A DNA stretch of 64,000 bases from Streptomyces sp. WZ-12. GTDB lineage: Bacteria > Actinomycetota > Actinomycetes > Streptomycetales > Streptomycetaceae. Every line of letters begins with the position of its first letter. Within the stretch, counting starts at the first letter, position 1. Of this stretch, positions 1 to 7,771 are shown in pieces. The notes under the pieces were generated by a model, which did no database searches, had not been told where the DNA came from, and worked only from the letters and a program-made list of their open reading frames with translations. The DNA lies in the NCBI RefSeq assembly GCF_028898845.1, contig NZ_CP118574.1, positions 1,550,001-1,614,000 of the forward strand, written 5' to 3'. The translations under genes and the position numbers were made by a program.

Positions 1-303
1 GTCTCCTCGTACGACTGGCTCGGCTCCCTGGCGATGGTCCCCGTCGCCACCTCCCTGGCCGGCCCGACCCAGGACCTGATCGGCCGCCCCGCCGCCCTGT
101 GGTCCTGCGCCGCCCTGATCGTCCTCCTCACGGCCGCCGTCCTCTTCATCCCCGACGTCCGCCATCTCACCCGCCGCCCGACCACCACCCCCGAAGCCCC
201 CGCCCCTCCCAACTCCCCACCCCGGCCCGAAAACCCCCAACACCGCACGAGCAACGCCCCCGCACAAGACCCGGGAACGCACCAACACAACGCGGGGAAC
301 TAA
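1..303 (+). CDS. C-terminal end of an MFS-type membrane transporter (partial)
   Basis: The reading frame is open from base 1, so the gene starts upstream of the window. The visible 100 residues hold a loop (SYDWLGSLAMVPVATSLAGP), then a strongly hydrophobic helix (ALWSCAALIVLLTAAVLFIP), then VRHLTRRP and a Pro-rich hydrophilic tail of about 50 residues. A final membrane helix followed by a charged cytoplasmic tail is typical of major facilitator superfamily exporters, and the PTQDLIGRPAALW loop resembles the last inter-helix turn of that family. Substrate cannot be told from this fragment. It ends with TAA, and the next gene is on the other strand. Confidence 0.6.
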   Translation, partial: VSSYDWLGSLAMVPVATSLAGPTQDLIGRPAALWSCAALIVLLTAAVLFIPDVRHLTRRPTTTPEAPAPPNSPPRPENPQHRTSNAPAQDPGTHQHNAGN

Positions 304-711
304 TCACTCTCCGTAATCGTTGCCGAGAAAGAGGAAGGGAGGCAAGGGGAGGCGCCACGGAGGCAAGACCGCGGAGGTGAATCGAGAGGCGAAACCCGAG
401 AGCCGGAAACTGGGAACCGAGACCGAGACCGAGAGTCGAAACCGGAGGTCGATCGGTCAATCCCGGAGAGACAAGACCGGAGGAGAGACAAGGCCGGGAC
501 AAGCAAGCAACCGCGCCCCCATGCCCGGTGCGGCCCGACCCAAGCCCCGCGCCCAGGCCGCGCCAACTACCCGTCGGCACCCAGGCCCGGCTCAGCCACG
601 GCACGCCGGGGAGCGCGACGGGAGCTCCGCAGTCAGCACAGAGAGCACCGGGGGCGGTGGCCGATGCCTTGCATCCGCCAAGCGGTCGTCGCTCCGCCAA
701 CTGCCAACCAC
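304..711. other. Gene-free stretch, purine-rich on the + strand
   Basis: No convincing gene is seen. Bases about 325-510 are strongly purine-biased on the + strand, with many GAG, GGA and ACCGAG repeats such as GACCGAGACCGAGAG, and this part has lower GC than its surroundings. Frames crossing it have no Streptomyces third-position bias. It lies between the 3' ends of two convergent genes. I see no clear hairpin terminator. Confidence 0.5.
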
Positions 712-1725
712 TCAGCCGACGCTGAACGTGCCCTCCGGCGGTACCGGGGACGGCAGCGCTTCGGCATCAGGCACCGTGCGGGCGCCGGCGATCAAGCGCC
801 GCAGCGCCGCCCCGTGCTCAACCCGCGCGGGAAAGGCATCGGCCGCCGCCCGTCGAGCCAACCCCGCGACGGGCAACTCGGCCTGGGAGGCGAGCAGTAC
901 GGCGTTGCCGAAGCGACGGCCGCGCAGCACCGACGGCTCGGCGATCAGTGCGAGGTGCGCGAACGCCGCCGCGAAGTTGGCGAGTTGGCGACGCAGGAAG
1001 TCGAACGGCGCACTGTCCGCGAGGTTCGCGGCGTAGCAACCGTGGGGGCGCAAGGCGCGGGCGGCGACCTTCGCATACTCGACGGAGGTCAACTGGGCGG
1101 GCACGCGTGAACCGCTGAAGACGTCCGCGACGATCACGTCGACGCCGCCCTCCGGCGCCGCCTCCAGCGCCTCCCGGGCGTCCTTAGCGTGCAGTTGGAT
1201 CCCGGAGTCGTCCGGCAGCGGAAGGTGCTCCGCCACCAGGGCGAGCAGGCCGCGGTCCGCGTCGACCACGTCCTGACGGGAGTGCGGGCGGGTCACGGCG
1301 AGGTAGCGGGGCAGGGTCAGCGCGCCGCCACCCAGGTGCAGCACGTCCAGCGGCTCACCCGGAGGCGCGGCCTCGTCCAGGACGTGCGCGAGCCTGCGGA
1401 CGTACTCGAACTCCAGGTGGGTGGGTGCGTCGAGGTCCACGTACGACTGCGGTGCGCCGTCCACCGTGAGCAGCCAAGCGCGGGGGCGGTCGACGTCGGG
1501 GAGGAGTTTGGCGGTGCCGTGGTCGACGGTGCGGATGACGGGGATCGGATCCTCGACGGTGTTCGGGTCCTCGACGGGGATCGGATCCTCGGCTGACGCG
1601 GTCGTGGGGGGCGAGACGGTCGAGGATGTCGAGGCGGCCTCCGCCCCCGGGGCGGCCCGGTGCGCTGCCGGGATGTCGGACTCCTGGACATCGGGCGCGT
1701 CAGCGGCCGTTGGTTCGTTGTGCAC
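712..1725 (-). CDS. Spermidine-synthase-like protein (SAM-dependent, Rossmann fold)
   Basis: A 337-residue protein of the spermidine synthase / polyamine aminopropyltransferase superfamily. The nucleotide-binding core is clear: VLHLGGGALTLPRYL is the Gly-rich SAM or decarboxylated-SAM loop, VDADRGLLAL the acidic residue after beta 2, HAKDAREAL and DVIVADVFSGSRVP the following motifs. It lacks the long N-terminal membrane domain of fused MFS versions. I chose the GTG at 1725 rather than the upstream ATG at 1914: the extra 63 codons are Pro/His-rich and unlike coding sequence, and a CACAAT box lies exactly 6 bases upstream of this GTG, the spacing of a leaderless start. Whether it makes a polyamine or has another alkyl-transfer role cannot be told. 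Confidence 0.8.
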   Translation of the reverse strand: MHNEPTAADAPDVQESDIPAAHRAAPGAEAASTSSTVSPPTTASAEDPIPVEDPNTVEDPIPVIRTVDHGTAKLLPDVDRPRAWLLTVDGAPQSYVDLDAPTHLEFEYVRRLAHVLDEAAPPGEPLDVLHLGGGALTLPRYLAVTRPHSRQDVVDADRGLLALVAEHLPLPDDSGIQLHAKDAREALEAAPEGGVDVIVADVFSGSRVPAQLTSVEYAKVAARALRPHGCYAANLADSAPFDFLRRQLANFAAAFAHLALIAEPSVLRGRRFGNAVLLASQAELPVAGLARRAAADAFPARVEHGAALRRLIAGARTVPDAEALPSPVPPEGTFSVG

Positions 1726-1731
1726 CCTGCC

Positions 1732-1737
1732 ATTGTG
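1732..1737 (-). promoter_or_regulatory. Candidate -10 box of a leaderless promoter (CACAAT)
   Basis: CACAAT on the minus strand sits 6 bases before the GTG at 1725. There is no Shine-Dalgarno sequence between them. Confidence 0.45.
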
Positions 1738-2019
1738 ACGGGCGGGTGGGACCGGACGGCCGGGGCACCTGAGCACGGTCGAAGCAGGTGGGTGGCTGGG
1801 TGGGTGGAGTGGGATGACGTGGAGTGGGATGGCGTGAGTCGGCCGAGGCAGGTGGGGACAGCGAGGTGGGAGGCAACGGGGAGGAAAGGAGGCGCAGTAG
1901 AACGCGGGCGGCACCAGAGGGAGCCGTGGATCAGAGCACTGGAGGGAGTCGTGGAGGGAGTCGCGGATCAGAGGAGGTCAGGGGCCAGGATGGGGCGCAG
2001 GGGGACAACGAGTCAGGTG
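1738..2019. other. G-rich gene-free stretch with short direct repeats
   Basis: This gap lies between the patatin gene's 3' end and the spermidine-synthase-like start. It holds a G-run cluster at 1788-1808 (GGTGGGTGGCTGGGTGGGTG), which could form a G-quadruplex. It also holds two short direct repeats near 1930-1975, GGAGGGAGTCG and GATCAGAG, each twice. No gene is supported. Confidence 0.45.
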
Positions 2020-2871
2020 TCAGGTGGTGGTCCAGAGGGCTCGGACCTCCTCGATGTGGAGGGTTGACTGGCGGCGGCCCGCGCGGGCGGCGTCGGGGCG
2101 TTTGGCCGGGTCCAGTACGTTGCGCCCGAAGGCCGCTCTGGAGGTGCGGTCCGGGGTGATCACGCAGACCTGGGCACCACGTCCGGCCAACCGGGAGCCC
2201 TGGGCGCGGGGCGCGGCGACCGGTCCGCCACCGACAGCGATCGGGGCGATGACCACGACCCGGTCGTAGCCCGCGGCCAGGTCCGCGTTGGCGCTGGAGT
2301 GCACGCCGCCGTCCACCCACCGCCTCCCGCCGATCGTGACCGGCGGATAGACGCCCGGCACCGCGCAGCTTGCGCTCACCGCGTCGAGGAGCGGGACCCC
2401 ACCCGTACCGTCGAACGCGGCCCGCTCCCCCGTTGACGAGTCCACCGCCGTGACCCACAGCCGTCCGTCAGGCCAGCCGTCCACACCCAGGGTGCGGGCG
2501 ATGGCCGCGCGGTGGTCCGCCTCGGGAACGGTGCGCGCCGCCAGCGCGAGCTGCCCCATCCGGGCGCCGAACGACACCGCGTCACGGGAGCGCAGCGCGA
2601 TGGCCGCGAACCGCGCGAACGCCGTCGGGCCCATACGGGCGGCGACCGACCGCCCGTTGGGAGCGGTCAGTTGGCGCCGGTACAGCTCCTCCAGCGGGTA
2701 ACGACCGGAGGTGAGTTGCGCCCCGACGATCGACCCGGCGGAGGTGCCGATGACGACGTCGGCGTCGGAGAGGTCGGCCCCGGCCTCGGCGAGACCGGCC
2801 AACATGCCGACCTCCCAACCGATGCCGGTGAGCCCTCCGCCGCCGAGGACCAGCGCCGTTCGCCGCGACAT
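2020..2871 (-). CDS. Patatin-like phospholipase (serine lipid hydrolase)
   Basis: A 283-residue patatin-family hydrolase. The Gly-rich oxyanion loop is LGGGGLTG (residues 9-16), the nucleophile elbow is GTSAG with Ser44, and the catalytic aspartate is Asp187 in WVDGG, giving the Ser-Asp dyad of the family. No signal peptide or membrane helix is seen, so it is probably cytoplasmic, acting on phospholipid or other acyl esters. The ATG at 2871 starts right at the conserved N-terminus (MSRRTALVLGGGG) behind GAAGGG; the frame stays open upstream but is not conserved-looking. Two 30-bp tandem repeats lie immediately upstream at 2881-2940, a probable operator. Confidence 0.85.
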   Translation of the reverse strand: MSRRTALVLGGGGLTGIGWEVGMLAGLAEAGADLSDADVVIGTSAGSIVGAQLTSGRYPLEELYRRQLTAPNGRSVAARMGPTAFARFAAIALRSRDAVSFGARMGQLALAARTVPEADHRAAIARTLGVDGWPDGRLWVTAVDSSTGERAAFDGTGGVPLLDAVSASCAVPGVYPPVTIGGRRWVDGGVHSSANADLAAGYDRVVVIAPIAVGGGPVAAPRAQGSRLAGRGAQVCVITPDRTSRAAFGRNVLDPAKRPDAARAGRRQSTLHIEEVRALWTTT

Positions 2872-2880
2872 GGGTTGCCC

Positions 2881-2940
2881 TTCCGTCGTTGTACAGGGTC
2901 TTTGTGCAGCTTCCGCCGTTGTGCAACCTCTTTGTGCCAC
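2881..2940 (-). repeat. Two 30-bp tandem direct repeats, candidate operator of the patatin gene
   Basis: The + strand reads TTCCGTCGTTGTACAGGGTC... and then TTCCGCCGTTGTGCAACCTC..., two copies in exact 30-bp register, identical at about 22 of 30 positions. Each copy carries GTTGTRCA followed by CTTTGTGC. They begin 10 bases upstream of the patatin ATG. Tandem copies this close to a start usually mean a repressor or activator binding array. Confidence 0.5.
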
Positions 2941-3041
2941 TTGCGGGCAGCGCCCGGCGGAAGCGCAGGGCGCAGGGGCGCGCACCGTGTGCGGGCGTGC
3001 ACACCGGCGGGATCGTAGAGGCGCGCCCTCGATGTGAACAG

Positions 3042-3076
3042 GGGTCCTGCTCGGCCAAGTTGGCCGAGCAGGACCC
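3042..3076 (-). terminator. Transcription terminator hairpin after tuf3
   Basis: A perfect 16-bp stem (GGGTCCTGCTCGGCCA and its complement) with a 3-base loop AGT, 32 bases downstream of the tuf3 stop codon on the minus strand. Confidence 0.8.
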
Positions 3077-3107
3077 GTTCCTGACAGGCTCCAGTGGAGC
3101 CGCGCGC

Positions 3108-4283
3108 CTACTCCTCGACCGTGCGCACCGTGCCCGCCCCGATGGTGCGGCCGCCCTCCCGGATGGCGAAGCCGAGGCCGGGCTCCAGGGGGACGGCGCG
3201 GCCGAGTTCGATCGTTGCGGTCACCGTCTCACCGGGCCGGGCGACGGCGCGTTCGCCGAGGTCGACGACGCCGGGCAGGTCCGCGGTGCGGAGGTAGAAC
3301 TGCGGCCGGTAGCCAGTGGACAGCGGTGTGCGGCGGCCGCCCTCCTCGGTGGAGAGGACGTACACCTCGGCCGTGAAACGGCGTCGAGGGGTGACGCTGC
3401 CCGGGGCGGCGATCACGTTTCCGCGGCGCACCTGCGTGCGGTGCAGCCCGCGCAGCAGCAGCGCGACGTTGTCCCCGGCCTGGGCGGACTCCATGGGCTT
3501 GCCGAAGGTCTCCACCCCGGTGACGACGGTGTGCAGCGTCTCGTCGCCCAGGACGGCGACCTGGTCGCCGCAGCGCACCGTACCGCGCTCGACGGCCCCG
3601 GTGACGACGGTGCCGCGCCCGGTGATGGTGAGCACGTTCTCCGCGGAGAGGAGGAACGGGGCGTCTACGTAGCGGTCGGGCACCGGGACGAAGGTGTCCA
3701 CGGCGTCCAGGAGGGCGCCGATGGCGTCCGTCCAGCGCGGGTCGCCCTCCAGGGCGCGGAGGCCGGAGACCCGGACGACGGGGAGGTGTTCGCCGTCGTA
3801 GCCGTGCGCGGTGAGGAGTTCGCGCGCCTCCAACTCCACCAGGTCGGTGAGTTCGGGGTCGCCCGCGTCTGCCTTGTTGAGCGCGACGACGAGGTGCCGT
3901 ACGCCAACTTGCTTGGCGAGCAGGACGTGTTCGGCGGTCTGCGGCATGATCCCGTCGAGCGCGGAGACGACGAGGATCGCGCCGTCCAGTTGGGTCGCGC
4001 CGGTGACCATGTTCTTGATGAAGTCGGCGTGGCCGGGCATGTCGACGTGGGCGTAGTGCCGGGTGTCGGTCTCGTACTCGACGTGCGAGATGTTGATGGT
4101 GATGCCGCGGGCGGCCTCCTCCGGGGCCCGGTCGATACGGTCGAACGGCACGAACGTGCCAGTGCCCCGGTCGCTGAGGACCTTGGTGATGGCGGCGGTG
4201 AGGGTGGTCTTGCCGTGGTCGACGTGGCCCATGGTGCCGATGTTGAGGTGCGGCTTGGTCCGGATGTATGCCGTCTTGGGCAT
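3108..4283 (-). CDS. tuf3: Elongation factor EF-Tu3, the divergent second EF-Tu of Streptomyces
   Basis: A 391-residue translational GTPase. G-domain motifs are complete: GHVDHGKT (19-26), RGITINISH (switch I), DMPGHAD (81-87) and NKAD (136-139), followed by domains 2 and 3 ([36 protein letters not shown]). Domain 3 and the switch regions depart from housekeeping EF-Tu: the catalytic-loop sequence is DMPGHA rather than DCPGHA, and HPY/FRP segments are changed. This fits the tuf3 class known from S. coelicolor. The ATG at 4283 is preceded by GAGGAA at good spacing. It stands alone, not in the str operon with rpsL, rpsG and fusA, which agrees with tuf3. The frame stays open for 179 codons upstream but shows no conserved sequence there. 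Confidence 0.92.
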   Translation of the reverse strand: MPKTAYIRTKPHLNIGTMGHVDHGKTTLTAAITKVLSDRGTGTFVPFDRIDRAPEEAARGITINISHVEYETDTRHYAHVDMPGHADFIKNMVTGATQLDGAILVVSALDGIMPQTAEHVLLAKQVGVRHLVVALNKADAGDPELTDLVELEARELLTAHGYDGEHLPVVRVSGLRALEGDPRWTDAIGALLDAVDTFVPVPDRYVDAPFLLSAENVLTITGRGTVVTGAVERGTVRCGDQVAVLGDETLHTVVTGVETFGKPMESAQAGDNVALLLRGLHRTQVRRGNVIAAPGSVTPRRRFTAEVYVLSTEEGGRRTPLSTGYRPQFYLRTADLPGVVDLGERAVARPGETVTATIELGRAVPLEPGLGFAIREGGRTIGAGTVRTVEE

Positions 4284-4842
4284 GGGATTTCCTCGCAAGG
4301 ATGCGGTGTTGACGGCGACTTGGCGCCGTGGGGACCCCTGGCCCGCTCCGACCCTCCCCTTGCGGGGTCCGCCGGACGATCCGGAGAGGGTCAGCTTCGC
4401 GTGCCGTGCGCCGGGGCGGCAGCGGACAGGGCTGCGGCGGCGGGAACGGGTGCGGGGACGGGTGCGGCGGCGAGCGCGACGGCTGCCGTACTGGTGAAGA
4501 CGGCGGTGGATGCGGTGCCGTCGATAGCCGGGGCCGCGGCGAGGAATCCGGTGGCAGCCTCCGGCGCGTCCGCGGCGGCGATGGCCACCGCGGACGACAT
4601 CGGGAGGACGGCGTACCGGAGCATGCGTCCTATGGTGCCGAGGCGCGGGACCGGCGTCGAACGATTTACGGTGCGCGCGGATCTGAGCCCCCGGTACCGG
4701 GACACGGCCCGTGACCAGGGGAACGAGGCACGAGGCACCAGGGCCTGCTCCCGATTCCCTACCCCAGGGCCGGATCGCCCAGTTCACTGCCCTGCGGCCC
4801 GGAATCCGGCCCCGCGTCACTCTCGTCGGTTACGCTCCCGGG
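4284..4842. other. Divergent intergenic region upstream of tuf3 and the VTT-domain gene
   Basis: About 560 bases that hold the tuf3 promoter region. A minus-strand frame at 4391-4624 could encode a 77-residue Ala/Pro-rich hydrophobic peptide ([20 protein letters not shown] at its start), but it has low complexity and no good ribosome site, so I do not call it a gene. No clear -35/-10 for tuf3 could be fixed by eye. Confidence 0.4.
4831..4836 (+). promoter_or_regulatory. Candidate -10 box of a leaderless promoter (TACGCT)
   Basis: TACGCT ends 6 bases before the ATG at 4843 and matches TAnnnT. No ribosome binding site is visible. Confidence 0.5.
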
Positions 4843-5544
4843 ATGCCTGCCCCCGCCGCACCGCCCGACGGGCTCGCCGCGCGCTGCACGCGCGTGCTGC
4901 TCTCCCCCTGGTCACGCCTGGCCCTGCTGCTGGCCCTCCTGGCCGCCGCCGCGTCCACGATGCTGCTGTTGCATCCGCAGCGCCTCTTGGCCGGCGGCTG
5001 GTCGGCACAACTGTCGGGCCCGGCGGCCCTGGTGGCCTTCACGCTGGCCTACGGGGTGTGCACCACCGCGTTCGTCCCACGGCCGGTCCTCAACCTGGCC
5101 GCGGGGGCGCTCTTCGGCAGTCAAGCGGGGCTGGTGACCGCGTTGGCCGGTACGGTGCTGGGCGCCGGGCTGGCGTTCGGGCTCGGGCGGCTGCTCGGGC
5201 AGGAGGCGCTGCGGCCGCTGCTACGACACCGCTGGCTGGCCGCCGCCGACCGGCAGTTGAGCGAGCACGCCTTCCGATCGATCCTGGCGATCCGGCTCAT
5301 GCCCGGGCTGCCGTTCGCGGCCATGAACTACTCGGCGGCCGTCTCCCGGATGCGCTGGGGTCCGTACCTCCTGGCCACGGCGGTGGGCAGCGTCCCCAAT
5401 ACGGCGGCCTACGCGGTCGCGGGCGCCCGGGCGTCGACACCCACGTCGCCGGCGTTCCTCCTGGCCATGGGCTTCATCGCGGTCAGCGGCCTGGCCGCGC
5501 TCATCGTCGCCTGGTACAAGCGCAAGGCGCTGCGGGAGAACTGA
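4843..5544 (+). CDS. TVP38/TMEM64 (VTT domain) family integral membrane protein
   Basis: A 233-residue membrane protein with about five hydrophobic helices. The family signature is present: FVPRPVLNLAAGALFG, GAGLAFGLGRLLG, then RLMPGLPFAAMNYSAAVSRM and VGSVPNTAAYAVAG, the re-entrant-loop motifs of VTT/DedA-like proteins. These proteins are thought to move lipids or ions across the cytoplasmic membrane; no specific substrate can be inferred here. The ATG at 4843 has no Shine-Dalgarno but a TACGCT box 6 bases upstream, so the mRNA is probably leaderless. It is divergent from tuf3 and convergent with the next gene. Confidence 0.85.
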   Translation: MPAPAAPPDGLAARCTRVLLSPWSRLALLLALLAAAASTMLLLHPQRLLAGGWSAQLSGPAALVAFTLAYGVCTTAFVPRPVLNLAAGALFGSQAGLVTALAGTVLGAGLAFGLGRLLGQEALRPLLRHRWLAAADRQLSEHAFRSILAIRLMPGLPFAAMNYSAAVSRMRWGPYLLATAVGSVPNTAAYAVAGARASTPTSPAFLLAMGFIAVSGLAALIVAWYKRKALREN

Positions 5545-5756
5545 CCGGCGGGCGCGGTCCGTTACGCCCCCGCATACCTGCCTGATCACGGCTCCACATG
5601 CCCTGGCTGGTGCACACCCCGAGCGGCGCACGTCCTGGTCGAGTCGCGGCTCCGCGGCTCGTCACCGGTCGTGGGGCCGCCACGTGCCGTCGTCCCCGGT
5701 GACCGCCGCCGCCCGGAGCCGGCCCTATAGGCAGCCATCGCGCCGCACCACCGTCC

Positions 5757-6443
5757 CTACGGCGCAGCCGTACCCGCCCGTACGGCGATGTGCGGGGGCA
5801 CGGCGATCCCCGGCCCCAGGGCGGGATCCGGTTGGGGTGCCTCCCAGGTGGTGCGGAGCGGAAGGACGCCCGCCCACAGGCCCAGTTGGGCGTCGGGGCC
5901 GTCGCCGTCGTCGGGGGCACCGGTCCGGATCTTGACCGATGCCTCGTCGAGCGGGAGGGCGAGCAGGGCCGTGGCGGCGAGTTCCTTGCGGTTGGGGCGG
6001 CGGGCGTACTGCCACTGGCCGGGCGCCGACTGCTCGGTGAGGCAGCGCAGGCCGGCCAGCTTCTCCTCGTCGTCGGTGATCAGCCGGGGCGCTCCGTAGA
6101 GCATCGCGCTGCGGTAGTTGACGCCGTGCTCGAAGACCGAACGAGCCAGCACCAGGCCGTCGACATGGGTGACGGTCACGCAGACCTCCGCCCCTGGGGA
6201 GGCCACCAGGCTGCGACTGGCGACCGAGCCGTGGAAGTAGAGGGTGGTGCCGTCCGAGCCGTAGACGGTGGGGACCACCCGCACGCTGCCGTCGATGCTC
6301 ACCCCGAGGTGGCAGACGAAGCCGGCGGCCAGGATGGCGTCGAGTTCGGCGCGGTCGAGGCTGCCCTGCTCGCGGAGCCGGCGGTGCCGGGTGCGCTCGG
6401 TTTCGGTCAGGGTGCGGCCCGGGGCGGGTACGGACGAGGTCAT
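5757..6443 (-). CDS. Pyridoxamine 5'-phosphate oxidase-family FMN-binding protein
   Basis: A 228-residue split-barrel flavin protein. The pattern GFVCHLGVSIDGSVRVVPTVYG, then LYFHGSVASRS and EVCVTVTHVDGLVLARS, is typical of the PNPOx-like family that binds FMN or F420. The FEHGVNYRSAMLYG stretch is conserved in the Streptomyces members. The segment EEKLAGLRCLTEQSAPGQW corresponds to the C-terminal half. Real PNPOx (pyridoxal phosphate synthesis) is shorter and has a different C-terminus, so this is more likely a flavin-dependent reductase or cofactor-binding protein of unknown substrate. No signal peptide is seen. It is monocistronic between two oppositely arranged genes. Confidence 0.8.
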   Translation of the reverse strand: MTSSVPAPGRTLTETERTRHRRLREQGSLDRAELDAILAAGFVCHLGVSIDGSVRVVPTVYGSDGTTLYFHGSVASRSLVASPGAEVCVTVTHVDGLVLARSVFEHGVNYRSAMLYGAPRLITDDEEKLAGLRCLTEQSAPGQWQYARRPNRKELAATALLALPLDEASVKIRTGAPDDGDGPDAQLGLWAGVLPLRTTWEAPQPDPALGPGIAVPPHIAVRAGTAAP

Positions 6444-6603
6444 GGCGGTCTGCGCTCTCTGCCGGTCTGCTCGGGGCTGCGCGCACGACCGGGCAGCCCA
6501 GCGGGACTGCCCGTCAGAGTAACGACTTCACAATATTCAGGCTAGGTATCTAACGAAATTCGTCATTGATAGGTCATTCGGCAACTGATTTCGTGTTCGC
6601 GCG

Positions 6604-7473
6604 CTAGGAGCTGAGGTGGTACTGGGCCCAGGGCTGGTATGCGGGCGCGGGCTCCTCGTGAGCGGCGGGGGTGAGGGTCCCCCAGGGGGCGAGGGCGCTG
6701 TCCCATTCGGAGGCGAGGGCGGTGACGTCGGCAACAGGGTCGGTGTAGGGCATCGCGCCCGTCTGCCAGGCGGCGGACGTCATGTGGTGGGCGGCGGACG
6801 CCGGGTTCCAGGACGTCGTCTGCTGGGCGGGGATGGTGTATTCGCCGTCCTGCACCTCGCCGGGGCCGCGGCGGTGGCGCCCCGCATGGGTCTCGGTGGG
6901 CCCGGGGTAGAAGCGACCCTGGGCGGAGAGTTGCTGGGCGCGCGCCATCAGGCGGGACAGGTCCAGGCCGAATTCGGCGGCCAGTTCGCGCAGGTCCACT
7001 CCGGTCTGCCAACTGCCGATCAGGACCGCGTCCATGGCGGGTGACCAGTTCTGGTCCGTCGCGAAACCGGGGGGCGCAGTGGCCTGGCGGGTGCCGGCCG
7101 GCTGTGCCGGTGCGGCGTACGCCTGCTGGGCGGAGGCCGCGGCCGCGTAGTCGGCGGTGCAGTCGGGCGCCGGGACGGGCTCGTCCGGTTCCTTGGGCGG
7201 TGTACGGACGGTGGACAGCAGTTCCTCGGCGACGGCCCGGGCGTCGTCCTTGCCCACCGTGCGCCGGGCGACCCGGACTTCCCGTTCGTTGAGCCCGAAC
7301 AGCCCGGCCACCGCGCCCGTGCTGCCCACCGTGACCGCGAATGCCGCCAGCACGCGAGAGCGGTCGGCCTGCGCCTCGTCAAGTCTGGCCTGCGCTTCCC
7401 GGACACGTTCGTCTCCAAGACAGAACGCTTCTGCCAGTACGGCGTTGCGGTCCCACAATTCTCTCGGATCCAT
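6604..7473 (-). CDS. Conserved hypothetical protein, possible DNA-binding
   Basis: A 289-residue protein I do not recognise. Residues 1-90 form a charged helical region (LDEAQADRSRVLAAF) followed by VGSTGAVAGLFGLNEREVRVARRTVG, which looks like a compact helix-turn-helix. The middle is Ala/Pro-rich and disordered. Residues about 165-210 (WSPAMDAVLIGSWQTGVDLRE, then LAAEFGLDLSRLMARAQQLS) again look like a three-helix DNA-binding unit. This suggests a regulator or chromosome-associated protein, but that is inference. I chose MDPRELWDRN as the start because upstream codons look non-coding. A set of GACAATC direct repeats lies upstream at 7555-7631. Confidence 0.65.
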   Translation of the reverse strand: MDPRELWDRNAVLAEAFCLGDERVREAQARLDEAQADRSRVLAAFAVTVGSTGAVAGLFGLNEREVRVARRTVGKDDARAVAEELLSTVRTPPKEPDEPVPAPDCTADYAAAASAQQAYAAPAQPAGTRQATAPPGFATDQNWSPAMDAVLIGSWQTGVDLRELAAEFGLDLSRLMARAQQLSAQGRFYPGPTETHAGRHRRGPGEVQDGEYTIPAQQTTSWNPASAAHHMTSAAWQTGAMPYTDPVADVTALASEWDSALAPWGTLTPAAHEEPAPAYQPWAQYHLSS

Positions 7474-7520
7474 ACTCAGACAACGTCGCTTCCGTCGGAG
7501 GTGATCCGATCTGTTGCTGC

Positions 7521-7631
7521 AAAGCACCCCAAAGCACCCATCGAACCACCAAATGACAATCACGTCGTAGCCGAGCCGACAATCACCTCGTCGTCCGGCA
7601 GGGGCCGCAGCGGTGCCGGAAGTCGATTGTC
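7521..7631. repeat. Clustered short direct and inverted repeats upstream of the 6.6-kb gene
   Basis: GCAAAGCACC and CCAAAGCACC follow each other directly near 7520-7540. GACAATCACGTCGT (7555-7568) and GACAATCACCTCGT (7578-7591) are 23 bp apart, and GATTGTC, the inverse of GACAATC, occurs at 7625-7631. The spacing and position suggest regulatory sites for the minus-strand gene starting at 7473. Confidence 0.4.
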
Positions 7632-7771
7632 AGTGCGGGGAGTTACCTTCGAAATCAGTCGGATCGTGCGAGGTCGGCGGCTCGAAGCGGTCGTGCCGAC
7701 GAGCGGAAGGGGGTACCGGATGTTGCGGTGGCGAGCGGCAGTGCGCGGCGGTGACGCGGGGCGGGGCGACG

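Noticed and set aside
4391..4624. Small Ala-rich ORF upstream of tuf3
   Set aside because: Low complexity, no ribosome site and no coding bias.
3108..4820. 570-codon open frame covering tuf3 and 179 codons upstream
   Set aside because: Only the part from the ATG at 4283 is conserved; the rest is a random open frame at very high GC.
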